DNA from: an uncultured Oscillospiraceae bacterium
Lineage (GTDB): Bacteria; Bacillota; Clostridia; Oscillospirales; Oscillospiraceae
Direction: 5' to 3'
DNA length: 64,000 nt
Assembly (NCBI GenBank): GCA_947626495.1
Contig: CANQSJ010000003.1
Span: 1 to 64,000 of the forward strand
This document shows, piece by piece, positions 8,460-15,657 of this stretch. The notes beneath the pieces are model-generated. The model did no database searches. It had not been told where the DNA came from and worked only from the letters and a program-made list of their open reading frames with translations. Both the position numbers and the translations under genes were made by a program. Numbering within the stretch: the stretch's first letter is position 1; each line of letters begins with the position of its first letter.

Positions 8460-9755
8460 ATGGACGTACATACCCAGTATCAGCAAAAGCGCCGCACGGC
8501 CGACCAGGTCGCGGCCATGGTGGAGAGCGGGTGGACCTGCTGCGCGGACGCGGCGGCCTCCATCCCCAGGGCCATCATCGAGGCCATCGGCCGCCGGGCG
8601 GCGGCGGGCGAGGTGGCCGGACTGACCTTCCACGAGATGCTGGACCTGGCGCCCAGCGCCATGTTCGACTGGCCGGAGGCCATCCGGCCCGTCTCCTGGT
8701 TCTCCGGGAAGTATTCCAGAGCGGCAGTGGGCCGGGGGTATGCGGACGTGATGCCCTGCTATTACCGGGATATGCCCGCCCTGCACCGGGAATACGTGGA
8801 TCTGGACGCCTTTATGACGGTGGTGTCCCCCATGGACGAGGACGGCTGGTTCAGCGCCGGCGTCAACGGCTCTTACAGCGCAACCCAGTTTGAGAAGGCG
8901 AAGCACGTCTTCCTGGAGGTGAACGAGAACATGCCCTGGGGCGTCACCGCCCCCCGGATCCATATCTCCCAGGTGACGGCCCTGTGCGAGAACAACGCGC
9001 CCCTTCCCATAACGCCCCCCGTCCAGCTGGACGACATCAGCCGGGCCATCGGCGGCTATATCGCCCAGGAGGTGCCCGACGGGGCCACCATCCAGCTGGG
9101 CATCGGCGCCATCCCCGAGGCGGTGGGTCTGGCGCTCCGGGACAAACACGATCTGGGCATCCACACGGAGCTGCTGCCGGACTGCATGGTGGAGCTGATC
9201 GAGTGCGGCGCCGTGACCAACGCCCGCAAGCCCATCCATACCGGCAAGACGGTGGCCACCTTCACCTTCGGCTCGGAGCGGCTGTACCGGTATGTGGACC
9301 GCAACCCCGACCTGGAGATCCTGCCGGTGGAGTATGTCAACGACCCGGCCGTCATCGCCCAGCACCCCAACTTCATCTCCGTCAACGGCGGGCTGGAGGT
9401 GGACTTCTTCGGCCAGGTCTGCGCCGAGAGTTTGGGCACAAAGCACGTGTCCGGCACCGGCGGCCAGTCCGACTATGTCCGGGGGGCCACCCAATCCAAG
9501 GGGGGCAAGAGCTTCATTGCCTTCCCCTCCACCGCCGCCGGCGGCACCGTCAGCCGCATCCGGGCCACCCTGAGCCCGGGGGCGCTGGTGAGCACCAGCA
9601 AAAACGACGTGGACTGGATCGCCACGGAGTACGGCCTGGCCAAGCTCCGGGGCAAGACCCTGTCCCAGCGGACCAAGGCCCTCATCGCCATCGCCCACCC
9701 CAAATTCCGGGAGGAGCTGACGGCACAGGCCAAGGCCATGCATATTCTGGTATAG
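8460..9755 (+). CDS. Second acetyl-CoA hydrolase/transferase family CoA-transferase
   Basis: 431 aa, a paralogue of the gene at 5903 and clearly diverged from it. It has LGIGAIPEAVG, the candidate catalytic Glu237 in HTELLPD, and SGTGGQSDYV near residue 335. The start at 8460 follows GCGGAGA; an in-frame ATG 81 bases earlier lies inside the promoter and cannot be used. It heads an operon with a 2-oxoacid:ferredoxin oxidoreductase, so a likely job is moving CoA from the acyl-CoA made by that enzyme (for example from branched-chain 2-oxoacids) to acetate or another acid. The next gene starts 4 bases after the stop. Confidence 0.9.
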   Translation: MDVHTQYQQKRRTADQVAAMVESGWTCCADAAASIPRAIIEAIGRRAAAGEVAGLTFHEMLDLAPSAMFDWPEAIRPVSWFSGKYSRAAVGRGYADVMPCYYRDMPALHREYVDLDAFMTVVSPMDEDGWFSAGVNGSYSATQFEKAKHVFLEVNENMPWGVTAPRIHISQVTALCENNAPLPITPPVQLDDISRAIGGYIAQEVPDGATIQLGIGAIPEAVGLALRDKHDLGIHTELLPDCMVELIECGAVTNARKPIHTGKTVATFTFGSERLYRYVDRNPDLEILPVEYVNDPAVIAQHPNFISVNGGLEVDFFGQVCAESLGTKHVSGTGGQSDYVRGATQSKGGKSFIAFPSTAAGGTVSRIRATLSPGALVSTSKNDVDWIATEYGLAKLRGKTLSQRTKALIAIAHPKFREELTAQAKAMHILV

Positions 9756-9759
9756 AGAC

Positions 9760-10455
9760 ATGGACGGACGAGACGCGCTTCCCGCCTGGCTGACCGCCCG
9801 CCGGCTGACGGCCCTGGTGGGCCACAGCGGCACCGGCAAGACGGAGGTGGCCGTGAACATGGCCCTGACCCTGGCGCGGGGCGGGGTGAAGACGGCCCTG
9901 GCGGACCTGGACGTGGTGAACCCCTATTTCCGCTCCCGGGAACGGCAGGACCTGTTCCGGGAGCTGGGCATCCGGTTCGTGTCCTCGGCCCAGGCCATGG
10001 TGGACGCGGACGTGCCGTCCCTGCCGGCGGAGCTGAACGCCCTGCTCCAGGACGGCTCTCTGCGGAGCATCCTGGACATCGGCGGCGACTCCGGCGCCCG
10101 GGTGCTGGGCCGTTACCGCCGCCAGATCGCCGGCCAGGACAGCCAGATGCTCTTTGTGCTCAACGCCCGCCGGCCCCAGGTGAGCACCCCCGAGGCGGCG
10201 GAGTGGAACGTCCGGCGCATCGAGGACATCATGGGCCTGCCGGTGGCCGGCATCATCAACAACACCCATCTGTGCGGCGAGACCACAGCGGAGGACATCC
10301 TGCTGGGGGCGTCGCTGGCGGAGGAGGTATCCCGGAAAACGGGCATCCCGGTGGTGTGCCACACCGCGGAGCGCTCCCTGGCGGAGCGGCTGCCGGCGCT
10401 GGCGGAGCCGGTGTTTCCCATAGAGATCTACATGAAAAAGCCCTGGGAGAAATGA
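9760..10455 (+). CDS. P-loop ATP-binding protein of the 2-oxoacid oxidoreductase operon
   Basis: 231 aa. A Walker A loop GHSGTGKT lies at about residues 21-28, followed by a ParA/MinD-like ADLDVVNPYFRSR stretch and an ILDIGGD Walker B-like strand. Such ATPases often sit beside ferredoxin oxidoreductases in Clostridia, but I know of no settled function; maturation or cofactor delivery is only a guess. It starts 4 bases after the CoA-transferase stop and is followed by the ferredoxin gene, so it shares their mRNA. No membrane segments, and no cysteine motif for a cluster was seen. Confidence 0.75.
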   Translation: MDGRDALPAWLTARRLTALVGHSGTGKTEVAVNMALTLARGGVKTALADLDVVNPYFRSRERQDLFRELGIRFVSSAQAMVDADVPSLPAELNALLQDGSLRSILDIGGDSGARVLGRYRRQIAGQDSQMLFVLNARRPQVSTPEAAEWNVRRIEDIMGLPVAGIINNTHLCGETTAEDILLGASLAEEVSRKTGIPVVCHTAERSLAERLPALAEPVFPIEIYMKKPWEK

Positions 10456-10484
10456 GACGGCCCAGGCGGAAGGAGGTGAAAGCC

Positions 10485-10697
10485 ATGACCGTGTTTTTAC
10501 ATTTTGACCGCGACAAATGCAAGGGCTGCGAGCTGTGCGTGTCCGTGTGCCCCAAGCACATCCTGGCGCTGGACATGAGCGGCACCAACGAAAAGGGCTA
10601 CCACCCGGCGGCGGTGACCGATCCCTCGGCGTGTATCGCCTGTGCCAGCTGCGCGAAGATCTGTCCTGATTCGGTCATCAGCATTGAAAAGGAATAA
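10485..10697 (+). CDS. 2x[4Fe-4S] ferredoxin-like subunit of the 2-oxoacid oxidoreductase
   Basis: 70 aa, starting at ATG 10485 after a near-perfect AAGGAGGTGA. Two classic cluster motifs are present: CKGCELCVSVCP and CIACASCAKICP. It corresponds to the delta subunit (KorD/VorD type) that takes electrons from the thiamine-diphosphate centre and passes them to ferredoxin. A longer reading frame upstream overlaps the P-loop gene and lacks a ribosome site, so it was not used. The alpha subunit gene follows after 12 bases. Confidence 0.92.
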   Translation: MTVFLHFDRDKCKGCELCVSVCPKHILALDMSGTNEKGYHPAAVTDPSACIACASCAKICPDSVISIEKE

Positions 10698-10709
10698 GGA
10701 AAGGAGTCA

Positions 10710-11786
10710 GTGATTACCGTGGCAAAAGAGCTTTGGAAGGGCAATGAGGCCATCGCGGAGGCCGCCGTACGGGCGGGCTGCCGGTGCTTCTTTGGCTATC
10801 CCATCACGCCTCAGAACGAGATCCCCGAGTATATGTCCATGCGCATGCCCCAGGTGGGCGGCGTGTTCGTGCAGTCGGAGTCGGAGCTGGCGGCCATCAA
10901 CATGGTCTACGGCGCGGCGGCGTCCGGCGTGCGGGCCATGACCAGCTCCTCCTCTCCCGGCGTGAGCCTGAAGCAGGAGGGCATCAGCGCCATGTGCAGC
11001 GGCGAGCTGCCCGGCGTGGTGGTGAACATGATGCGCGGCGGGCCCGGTCTGGGTACCATCCAGCCGTCCCAGTGCGACTATTTCCAGGCCACCCGGGGCG
11101 GTGGCAACGGCGACTACCGCACCATCGTGCTGGCCCCCTGCGACATCCAGGAGGCCGTGGACATGACCCAGGAGGCCTTCGATCTGGCGGATATCTATCG
11201 CATGCCCGTGGTGATATTGGGCGACGGCATGATCGGCCAGATGATGGAGCCCATCGAGTGGCACGACATCCCCAAGCGGGAGCTGCCGCCCAAGGACTGG
11301 ACCGCCAGCGGCCGAAAGGGCCGGGACCACAGCAACTTCGTCACCAGCCTGCGCATCGACGCGGCGGACTGCGAGCAGTTCAACCTCTCCCTGGAGGCAA
11401 AGTACAAGACCATCGCCGAGAAGGAGACCCGCTGGGCGGAGCAGGACACGGAGGACTGCGAGATCCTGGTGGTGGCCTACGGCACTCCCTCCCGCATCGC
11501 CCTGTCGGCGGTGGAGGAGCTGGAGGCCAAGGGCATCAAGGCGGGTCTGTTCCGCCCCAGGACGGTGTGGCCCTTCCCCTCGGAGAGGCTCGCCCAGATC
11601 GCGGCGCAGCCCGGGCTGAAGGCCATCCTGGTGGTGGAGATGAGCCTGGGCCAGATGCTGGAGGACGTGCAGCTGGCGGTGAAGGGCGCCAAGCCCGTGC
11701 GGTTCTACGGCCGGGTGGGCGGCATGATCCCCAGCGTGGAGGAGATCGCCGAAGAGGCTGAGAAGATCTTGCGGGAGGTACAGTGA
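10710..11786 (+). CDS. vorB: 2-oxoacid:ferredoxin oxidoreductase alpha subunit (VorB/KorA type)
   Basis: 358 aa. Carries the pyrimidine-binding and transketolase C-terminal domains of the four-subunit 2-oxoacid oxidoreductases: GYPITPQNEIPEYMS near residue 30, TSSSSPGVSLKQEG near residue 75, and FRPRTVWPFP toward the C-terminus. With the beta, gamma and ferredoxin subunits it oxidises a 2-oxoacid plus CoA to acyl-CoA, CO2 and reduced ferredoxin. Sequence alone does not separate 2-oxoglutarate from branched-chain (2-oxoisovalerate) use. The GTG at 10710 is very close to AAGGAG (3 bases); GTG 10719 would have a 12-base gap, so the exact start is uncertain. Confidence 0.88.
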   Translation: MITVAKELWKGNEAIAEAAVRAGCRCFFGYPITPQNEIPEYMSMRMPQVGGVFVQSESELAAINMVYGAAASGVRAMTSSSSPGVSLKQEGISAMCSGELPGVVVNMMRGGPGLGTIQPSQCDYFQATRGGGNGDYRTIVLAPCDIQEAVDMTQEAFDLADIYRMPVVILGDGMIGQMMEPIEWHDIPKRELPPKDWTASGRKGRDHSNFVTSLRIDAADCEQFNLSLEAKYKTIAEKETRWAEQDTEDCEILVVAYGTPSRIALSAVEELEAKGIKAGLFRPRTVWPFPSERLAQIAAQPGLKAILVVEMSLGQMLEDVQLAVKGAKPVRFYGRVGGMIPSVEEIAEEAEKILREVQ

Positions 11787-11787
11787 G

Positions 11788-12528
11788 ATGACGACAGTCT
11801 ATCGCAAGAGCGCAGGTCTGCAGGACCGGGACCTTCACTACTGCCCCGGCTGCGGCCACGGTATCGTACATAAATTGATCGCGGAGTGCATGGAGGAGCT
11901 GGGCGTGATCGACAGCGCCATCCTGGTCTGCCCGGTGGGCTGCTCCGTGTTCGCAGGCAACTACTTCGCCTGCGACTGCATCGAGGCCATCCACGGCCGC
12001 GCCCCCGCGGTGGGCACCGCCGTCAAGCACACCCATCCGGACCAGCTGGTGGTCACCTATCAGGGCGACGGCGACCTGGCCAGCATCGGCGCGGCGGAGA
12101 TCGTCCACGCCGCCATGCGGGGGGAGAAGTTCACCACGGTGTTCATCAACAACGCCATCTACGGCATGACCGGCGGCCAGATGGCCCCCACCACTCTGCT
12201 GGGGCAGCGGGCCACCACCGCCCCGCTGGGACGGAAAAAGGAGTTGCACGGCAGCCCCATGCGGGTGTGCGAGCTGCTGGCCTCCCAGGAGGGACTGGCC
12301 TACGCCGAGCGGGTGTGCGTGGCGGATATCCCCCACCTGAACAAGGCGAAGAAGGCCATCAAGAAGGCCTTTGAGCTGCAGCTGGCCGGCGTGGGCTTCA
12401 CCTTCGTGGAGGTGCTGTCGGCCTGCCCCACCAACTGGGGCATGAGCCCGGTGGAGGCCAACAAGTGGCTGATGGAGAACATGGCCGCGTACTACCCCCT
12501 GGGCGTGATAAAGGAGGCGCAGGTGTGA
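11788..12528 (+). CDS. 2-oxoacid:ferredoxin oxidoreductase beta subunit (thiamine diphosphate-binding)
   Basis: 246 aa. The thiamine-diphosphate motif is intact: GDGDLASIGAAEIVHA followed about 30 residues later by INNAIYGMTGGQ. Cysteines in YCPGCGHG (near residue 20) and in CPVGCSVF match the cluster- and cofactor-associated loops of KorB. The gene starts one base after the alpha subunit stop, and its own stop overlaps the gamma subunit start. It is the catalytic partner of the alpha subunit. Confidence 0.93.
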   Translation: MTTVYRKSAGLQDRDLHYCPGCGHGIVHKLIAECMEELGVIDSAILVCPVGCSVFAGNYFACDCIEAIHGRAPAVGTAVKHTHPDQLVVTYQGDGDLASIGAAEIVHAAMRGEKFTTVFINNAIYGMTGGQMAPTTLLGQRATTAPLGRKKELHGSPMRVCELLASQEGLAYAERVCVADIPHLNKAKKAIKKAFELQLAGVGFTFVEVLSACPTNWGMSPVEANKWLMENMAAYYPLGVIKEAQV

Positions 12529-13067
12529 TGAAAAAACAGATCACCATTTCCGGCTTCGGCGGCCAGGGCGTCATGAGCATCGGCAAGAGCCTGGTGGAGG
12601 CCGCCGTGGCCGAGGGCATGTACGCCACCTGGGTGCCCTCCTACGGCCCGGAGATGCGGGGCGGCACCGCCAACTGCCAGGTGGTCCTCTCCGACGCGCC
12701 GGTGGGTTCGCCGGTGTTCACCTACCCCACGGAGCTCATCGCCATGAATCTGCCAAGCCTGCACAAGTTCGAGGACAAGGTGCAGTCCGGCGGGATCATC
12801 TTCATCAACAGCTCCATCATCTCCCAGAAGGTGCAGCGCGCCGACGTCAAGGCGGTCTACGTGCCCTGCGACACCATCGCCGACGAGCTGGGCAACAAGA
12901 AGGTGGCCAACATGGTGATGCTGGGCGCCTACATCGCCGCCACCGGGGCGCTGAAGGAGGAGACCATCCGCCAGATGCTGGTACATATATTCACCGGTCC
13001 CAAGGCCAAGCTGGTGGATCTGAACATGCAGGCCCTGGAGCGGGGCGCCCAGTGCCTGAAGGCGTAA
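12528..13067 (+). CDS. 2-oxoacid:ferredoxin oxidoreductase gamma subunit
   Basis: 179 aa. A gamma-domain protein with ISGFGGQGVMSIGK at the N-terminus, SYGPEMRGGTANCQV near residue 40, and the final MLGAYIAATG segment. In this enzyme class the gamma subunit closes over the CoA site. ATG 12528 shares its first base with the beta-subunit stop and is preceded by AAGGAGG. Last gene of the operon; a hairpin 130 bases downstream may end the transcript. Confidence 0.93.
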   Translation: MKKQITISGFGGQGVMSIGKSLVEAAVAEGMYATWVPSYGPEMRGGTANCQVVLSDAPVGSPVFTYPTELIAMNLPSLHKFEDKVQSGGIIFINSSIISQKVQRADVKAVYVPCDTIADELGNKKVANMVMLGAYIAATGALKEETIRQMLVHIFTGPKAKLVDLNMQALERGAQCLKA

Positions 13068-13196
13068 TATCCGGCCGGTATCCGTCGGTTATGCGGCCGA
13101 AAAAGGGCGGCATCCGGCGACATACGGATTATGCGTGTCATATCCGGGCGGATATGCCATGAGGTATGCCATAAATATCCACGACAGAATAACACA

Positions 13197-13223
13197 GGAC
13201 CCGGGACATTTCGTCCCGGGTCC
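13197..13223 (+). terminator. Hairpin after the oxidoreductase operon
   Basis: An 11-bp perfect stem GGACCCGGGAC/GTCCCGGGTCC with a 5-base loop. There is no clear T-run, so termination is less sure. A smaller hairpin, CATATCC/GGATATG, lies at 13139-13156. The rest of 13068-13288 shows nothing else but the promoter listed next. Confidence 0.5.
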
Positions 13224-13228
13224 CGCGT

Positions 13229-13257
13229 TTGCGCCAGGCGCATATCGGTGCTATAAT
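13229..13257 (+). promoter_or_regulatory. Promoter of the 136-aa hypothetical gene
   Basis: TTGCGC (13229-13234), 17-bp spacer, perfect TATAAT (13252-13257) with TGC before it (extended -10). Confidence 0.65.
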
Positions 13258-13288
13258 GACCGCAATGACGGTGCAAGGAGAAGTAATT

Positions 13289-13699
13289 ATGTCAACCAAT
13301 TCTATTTTCACCGATCCGGCGCTGGAGGCGCTGCGAAAGAAATACTTCCCCCGCGTCCCCTGGGGGGAGGACGGGCCAGTGCGCCGGCGGTATCTGGCGA
13401 AAGCGGAGGGGCGGACCGTGGAGGAGGCCCTTCAGGCGCTGGCGCTGGCCGAGGGCTTCATCGCCCCGGGGGAGCGCGCGGTGACCGGCGGGCCGGAGAC
13501 GTGCCTGGCCGCCTTTCAGGGGCGGGGGAGCGGGGACACGCTGGTGTTCGGCCGGGGCCGGGAGTCGGTCTGGTGCGATCTGGCCCTGTCGGCGCCGGAC
13601 GAGGACGGCTGGCAGGAGCTCATCGTCCGCAGCGAGGAGGGGGAGAACCTCATCGCCCTGGCCGGCGCTGTAGGCGCGGTGCGGTTCAAAAAAGTATAA
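13289..13699 (+). CDS. Hypothetical protein, 136 aa
   Basis: I do not recognise the family. The ATG follows CAAGGAG by eight bases. The protein is soluble and acidic, with no signal peptide or membrane segment. It opens with SIFTDPALEALRKKYFPRVP and ends in a small hydrophobic strand. It stands alone between a strong extended -10 promoter and a terminator, so it appears to be expressed on its own. Confidence 0.65.
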   Translation: MSTNSIFTDPALEALRKKYFPRVPWGEDGPVRRRYLAKAEGRTVEEALQALALAEGFIAPGERAVTGGPETCLAAFQGRGSGDTLVFGRGRESVWCDLALSAPDEDGWQELIVRSEEGENLIALAGAVGAVRFKKV

Positions 13700-13700
13700 A

Positions 13701-13730
13701 AAGGGCGCGCTTTGCAGCGCGCCCTTCCCT
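13701..13730. terminator. Hairpin between the hypothetical gene and the polyferredoxin gene
   Basis: AAGGGCGCGC/GCGCGCCCTT, 10 bp, 6-base loop, between convergent genes. The T-run is weak on the plus strand; A-rich sequence before it would give U-rich RNA on the minus strand. Confidence 0.65.
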
Positions 13731-13774
13731 TGTCAGCGCTCCTGCGGGCGAGGCCGCCTGCCGGGACCAGGGGG

Positions 13775-14593
13775 CTACAGCGCCCCCTTCGGACAGCTTT
13801 TCACACACTCCAGACAGAGGATGCACTCCGTTGCGTTGGCCCGCTTCCTGGAATTGTCCGTGATATCCACGTCCATGGGACATACCCGCTTGCACTTTCC
13901 GCAGGAGATACACTTGCTCTTGTCGCACGTTATCCGCAGCAGGGAAAAATAGCTCATCGGCTTCAAAAACACCGTGACAGGGCAGACGTACTTGCAGAAA
14001 GCGCGGTTGTCCTGGAATGTAAATGCGAGCGCGACGCCGACGGCGTAGTAGAGCAGATTTCCGATGATGAACGACCAGAACATGATCCGCTCCATATCGC
14101 CGACATGCGCCAGAAACAGCGCGGCGACAAAAACCAGTGACAGGGCGAACGTGATATAGCGGACCCAGCCCAGCTTTTTCCGGGGCTGCCTGGGCTGTTT
14201 ATAGGGCAGAAAGTCCAGCACCATCGCAGTCCAGCAGGCGTAGCCGCACCAGCCCCGCCCAAAAAGCAGAGGACCAAATATTTTCGCTACGGCATAATGT
14301 ATCGTCGCCGCCTCAAAAACGCCTGTGAAGAGGTAGTACCAAAACCCCTCTATCTGCATGTTTTCATTGCATATCAGGCCGAGATAAACCAGCATATAGC
14401 ATCCGACCAGCAGCTGCGTCACCCGGCGGGCGTATTTATATTCCCGTATGTACAGGAAAACGCCCAGGGCAACCGAGACGCCGATATAGCTGAAATTGAG
14501 CAGGTAGAATAAATTATCTTTCGTCAGCCAAAGGGAGACGGCGACTGTTTCAAAGACTGCCAGCATAACGGCTGGCAGTATATATTTTTTCAT
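13775..14593 (-). CDS. Membrane 4Fe-4S protein (NapH/YccM-like polyferredoxin)
   Basis: 272 aa. About six membrane helices, the conserved GRGWCGYACW loop (about residues 112-121), then two C-terminal cluster motifs, CISCGKCKRVCP and CILCLECVKSCP, placed on one side of the membrane. Proteins of this type (NapH, CcoG, YccM) pass electrons between quinone or ferredoxin pools and partner enzymes; the partner is not evident. The codon use and base composition are visibly more AT-rich than the neighbours. It begins 4 bases after the MBL gene stop, so translation is probably coupled. A hairpin (14557-14578) covers codons 6-12 and could limit translation. Confidence 0.82.
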   Translation of the reverse strand: MKKYILPAVMLAVFETVAVSLWLTKDNLFYLLNFSYIGVSVALGVFLYIREYKYARRVTQLLVGCYMLVYLGLICNENMQIEGFWYYLFTGVFEAATIHYAVAKIFGPLLFGRGWCGYACWTAMVLDFLPYKQPRQPRKKLGWVRYITFALSLVFVAALFLAHVGDMERIMFWSFIIGNLLYYAVGVALAFTFQDNRAFCKYVCPVTVFLKPMSYFSLLRITCDKSKCISCGKCKRVCPMDVDITDNSRKRANATECILCLECVKSCPKGAL

Positions 14594-14596
14594 ACC

Positions 14597-15199
14597 TCAG
14601 ACGGTCTGCAGGGCGTAGTTCATGTAGTAATTGCCCCGGCGTTCCCGGTCCAGGGTGGTGGGGCCCATGTGGCCGGGGTAGACCTCATAGTCTCCGGGCA
14701 GCTCGGACAGCCGCTTCAGACTGCGCAGCAGGGCGGGCATATCCCCGCCGGGCAGATCCGTCCGGCCGCAGGAGCCGGCGAAGAGGGTGTCCCCGGAGAA
14801 GATGGCGTCCTCGCACAGATAGCACACGCCCCCCGGCGTGTGGCCCGGGGTCTCCATCACCTGGAAGACGAGCTTTCCCACGTTCAGCCGGTCCCCCTCC
14901 CGGACCATGACGGAGCCCTCCGGCGGCAGGAAGGCGTAATCGCCCTTGCCCACGTCCCGGGGACTCATGCACACCGTGGCGCCGGTCTCCTCGCGGATGG
15001 CGGCCACCGCCAGCACGTGGTCAAAATGGCCGTGGGTGAGGAGGATGTACCGGGCCTGAAGATGGTTCTCCTCCAGATAGTTCAGGATGGTGTTGGACTC
15101 GTCGCCGGGGTCGATGATCGCGCACCGGAGGGTGTCCTCGTCGGTGACCACGTAGCAGTTGGTCTCAATCTGGCCGACGGTGAGGGTCTTGATGAGCAT
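14597..15199 (-). CDS. MBL-fold metallo-hydrolase (glyoxalase II-like)
   Basis: 200 aa. Beta-lactamase-fold hydrolase with all metal ligands: THGHFDHV (near residue 56), PGHTPGG, FSGDTLF and a final PGHMGPT. It resembles the short YcbL-type glyoxalase II proteins that hydrolyse thioesters. Start at 15199 follows GGAGG; longer upstream reading overlaps dtd. It lies in the recJ-relA-dtd operon, a common order in Firmicutes. Confidence 0.9.
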   Translation of the reverse strand: MLIKTLTVGQIETNCYVVTDEDTLRCAIIDPGDESNTILNYLEENHLQARYILLTHGHFDHVLAVAAIREETGATVCMSPRDVGKGDYAFLPPEGSVMVREGDRLNVGKLVFQVMETPGHTPGGVCYLCEDAIFSGDTLFAGSCGRTDLPGGDMPALLRSLKRLSELPGDYEVYPGHMGPTTLDRERRGNYYMNYALQTV

Positions 15200-15210
15200 A
15201 GCGGTCCTCC

Positions 15211-15657
15211 TTACAGCTCTCGGGTGTCGAGAAGAATGGTGACGGGGCCGTCGTTCTGGCTGAACACCTGCATGTCCGCGCCGAACACGCCGGTCTCCAC
15301 GGCGAAGCCCCGCTCCCGGCACTGGGCGATGACGGACTCATACAGGGGGATGGCGGTCTCCGGCCGGGCGGCGGCGGAAAAGCCGGGCCGGCGGCTGCGG
15401 CAGTCCGCGAACAGGGTGAACTGGCTGATGATGAGCAGACTGCCCGCCCCCGCCTGGGCGGGATTGAGGTTCATCTTGCCGGCCTCGTCCTCGAATACGC
15501 GCAGACCGCAGATCTTGTCCGCGATCTTCGCCGCCTCGGCGGGGCCGTCGTCGGCGTGGACGCCCAGCAGCACCAAAAAGCCCCGGCCGATTTGGCCGTG
15601 GATCCGGCCGTCGATCTCCACGCGGGCGTTTTTCACCCGGGTCACCACCGCTCTCAT
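15211..15657 (-). CDS. dtd: D-aminoacyl-tRNA deacylase
   Basis: 148 aa, normal DTD length. It removes D-amino acids (and glycine) wrongly attached to tRNA. Diagnostic motifs are SQFTLFADC (about residues 77-85) and the cross-subunit NDGPVTILLDT near the C-terminus. The SQFTLF is followed by RSRRPGF where most family members have a slightly different basic stretch. ATG overlaps the relA stop as ATGA, so translation is coupled. Confidence 0.96.
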   Translation of the reverse strand: MRAVVTRVKNARVEIDGRIHGQIGRGFLVLLGVHADDGPAEAAKIADKICGLRVFEDEAGKMNLNPAQAGAGSLLIISQFTLFADCRSRRPGFSAAARPETAIPLYESVIAQCRERGFAVETGVFGADMQVFSQNDGPVTILLDTREL

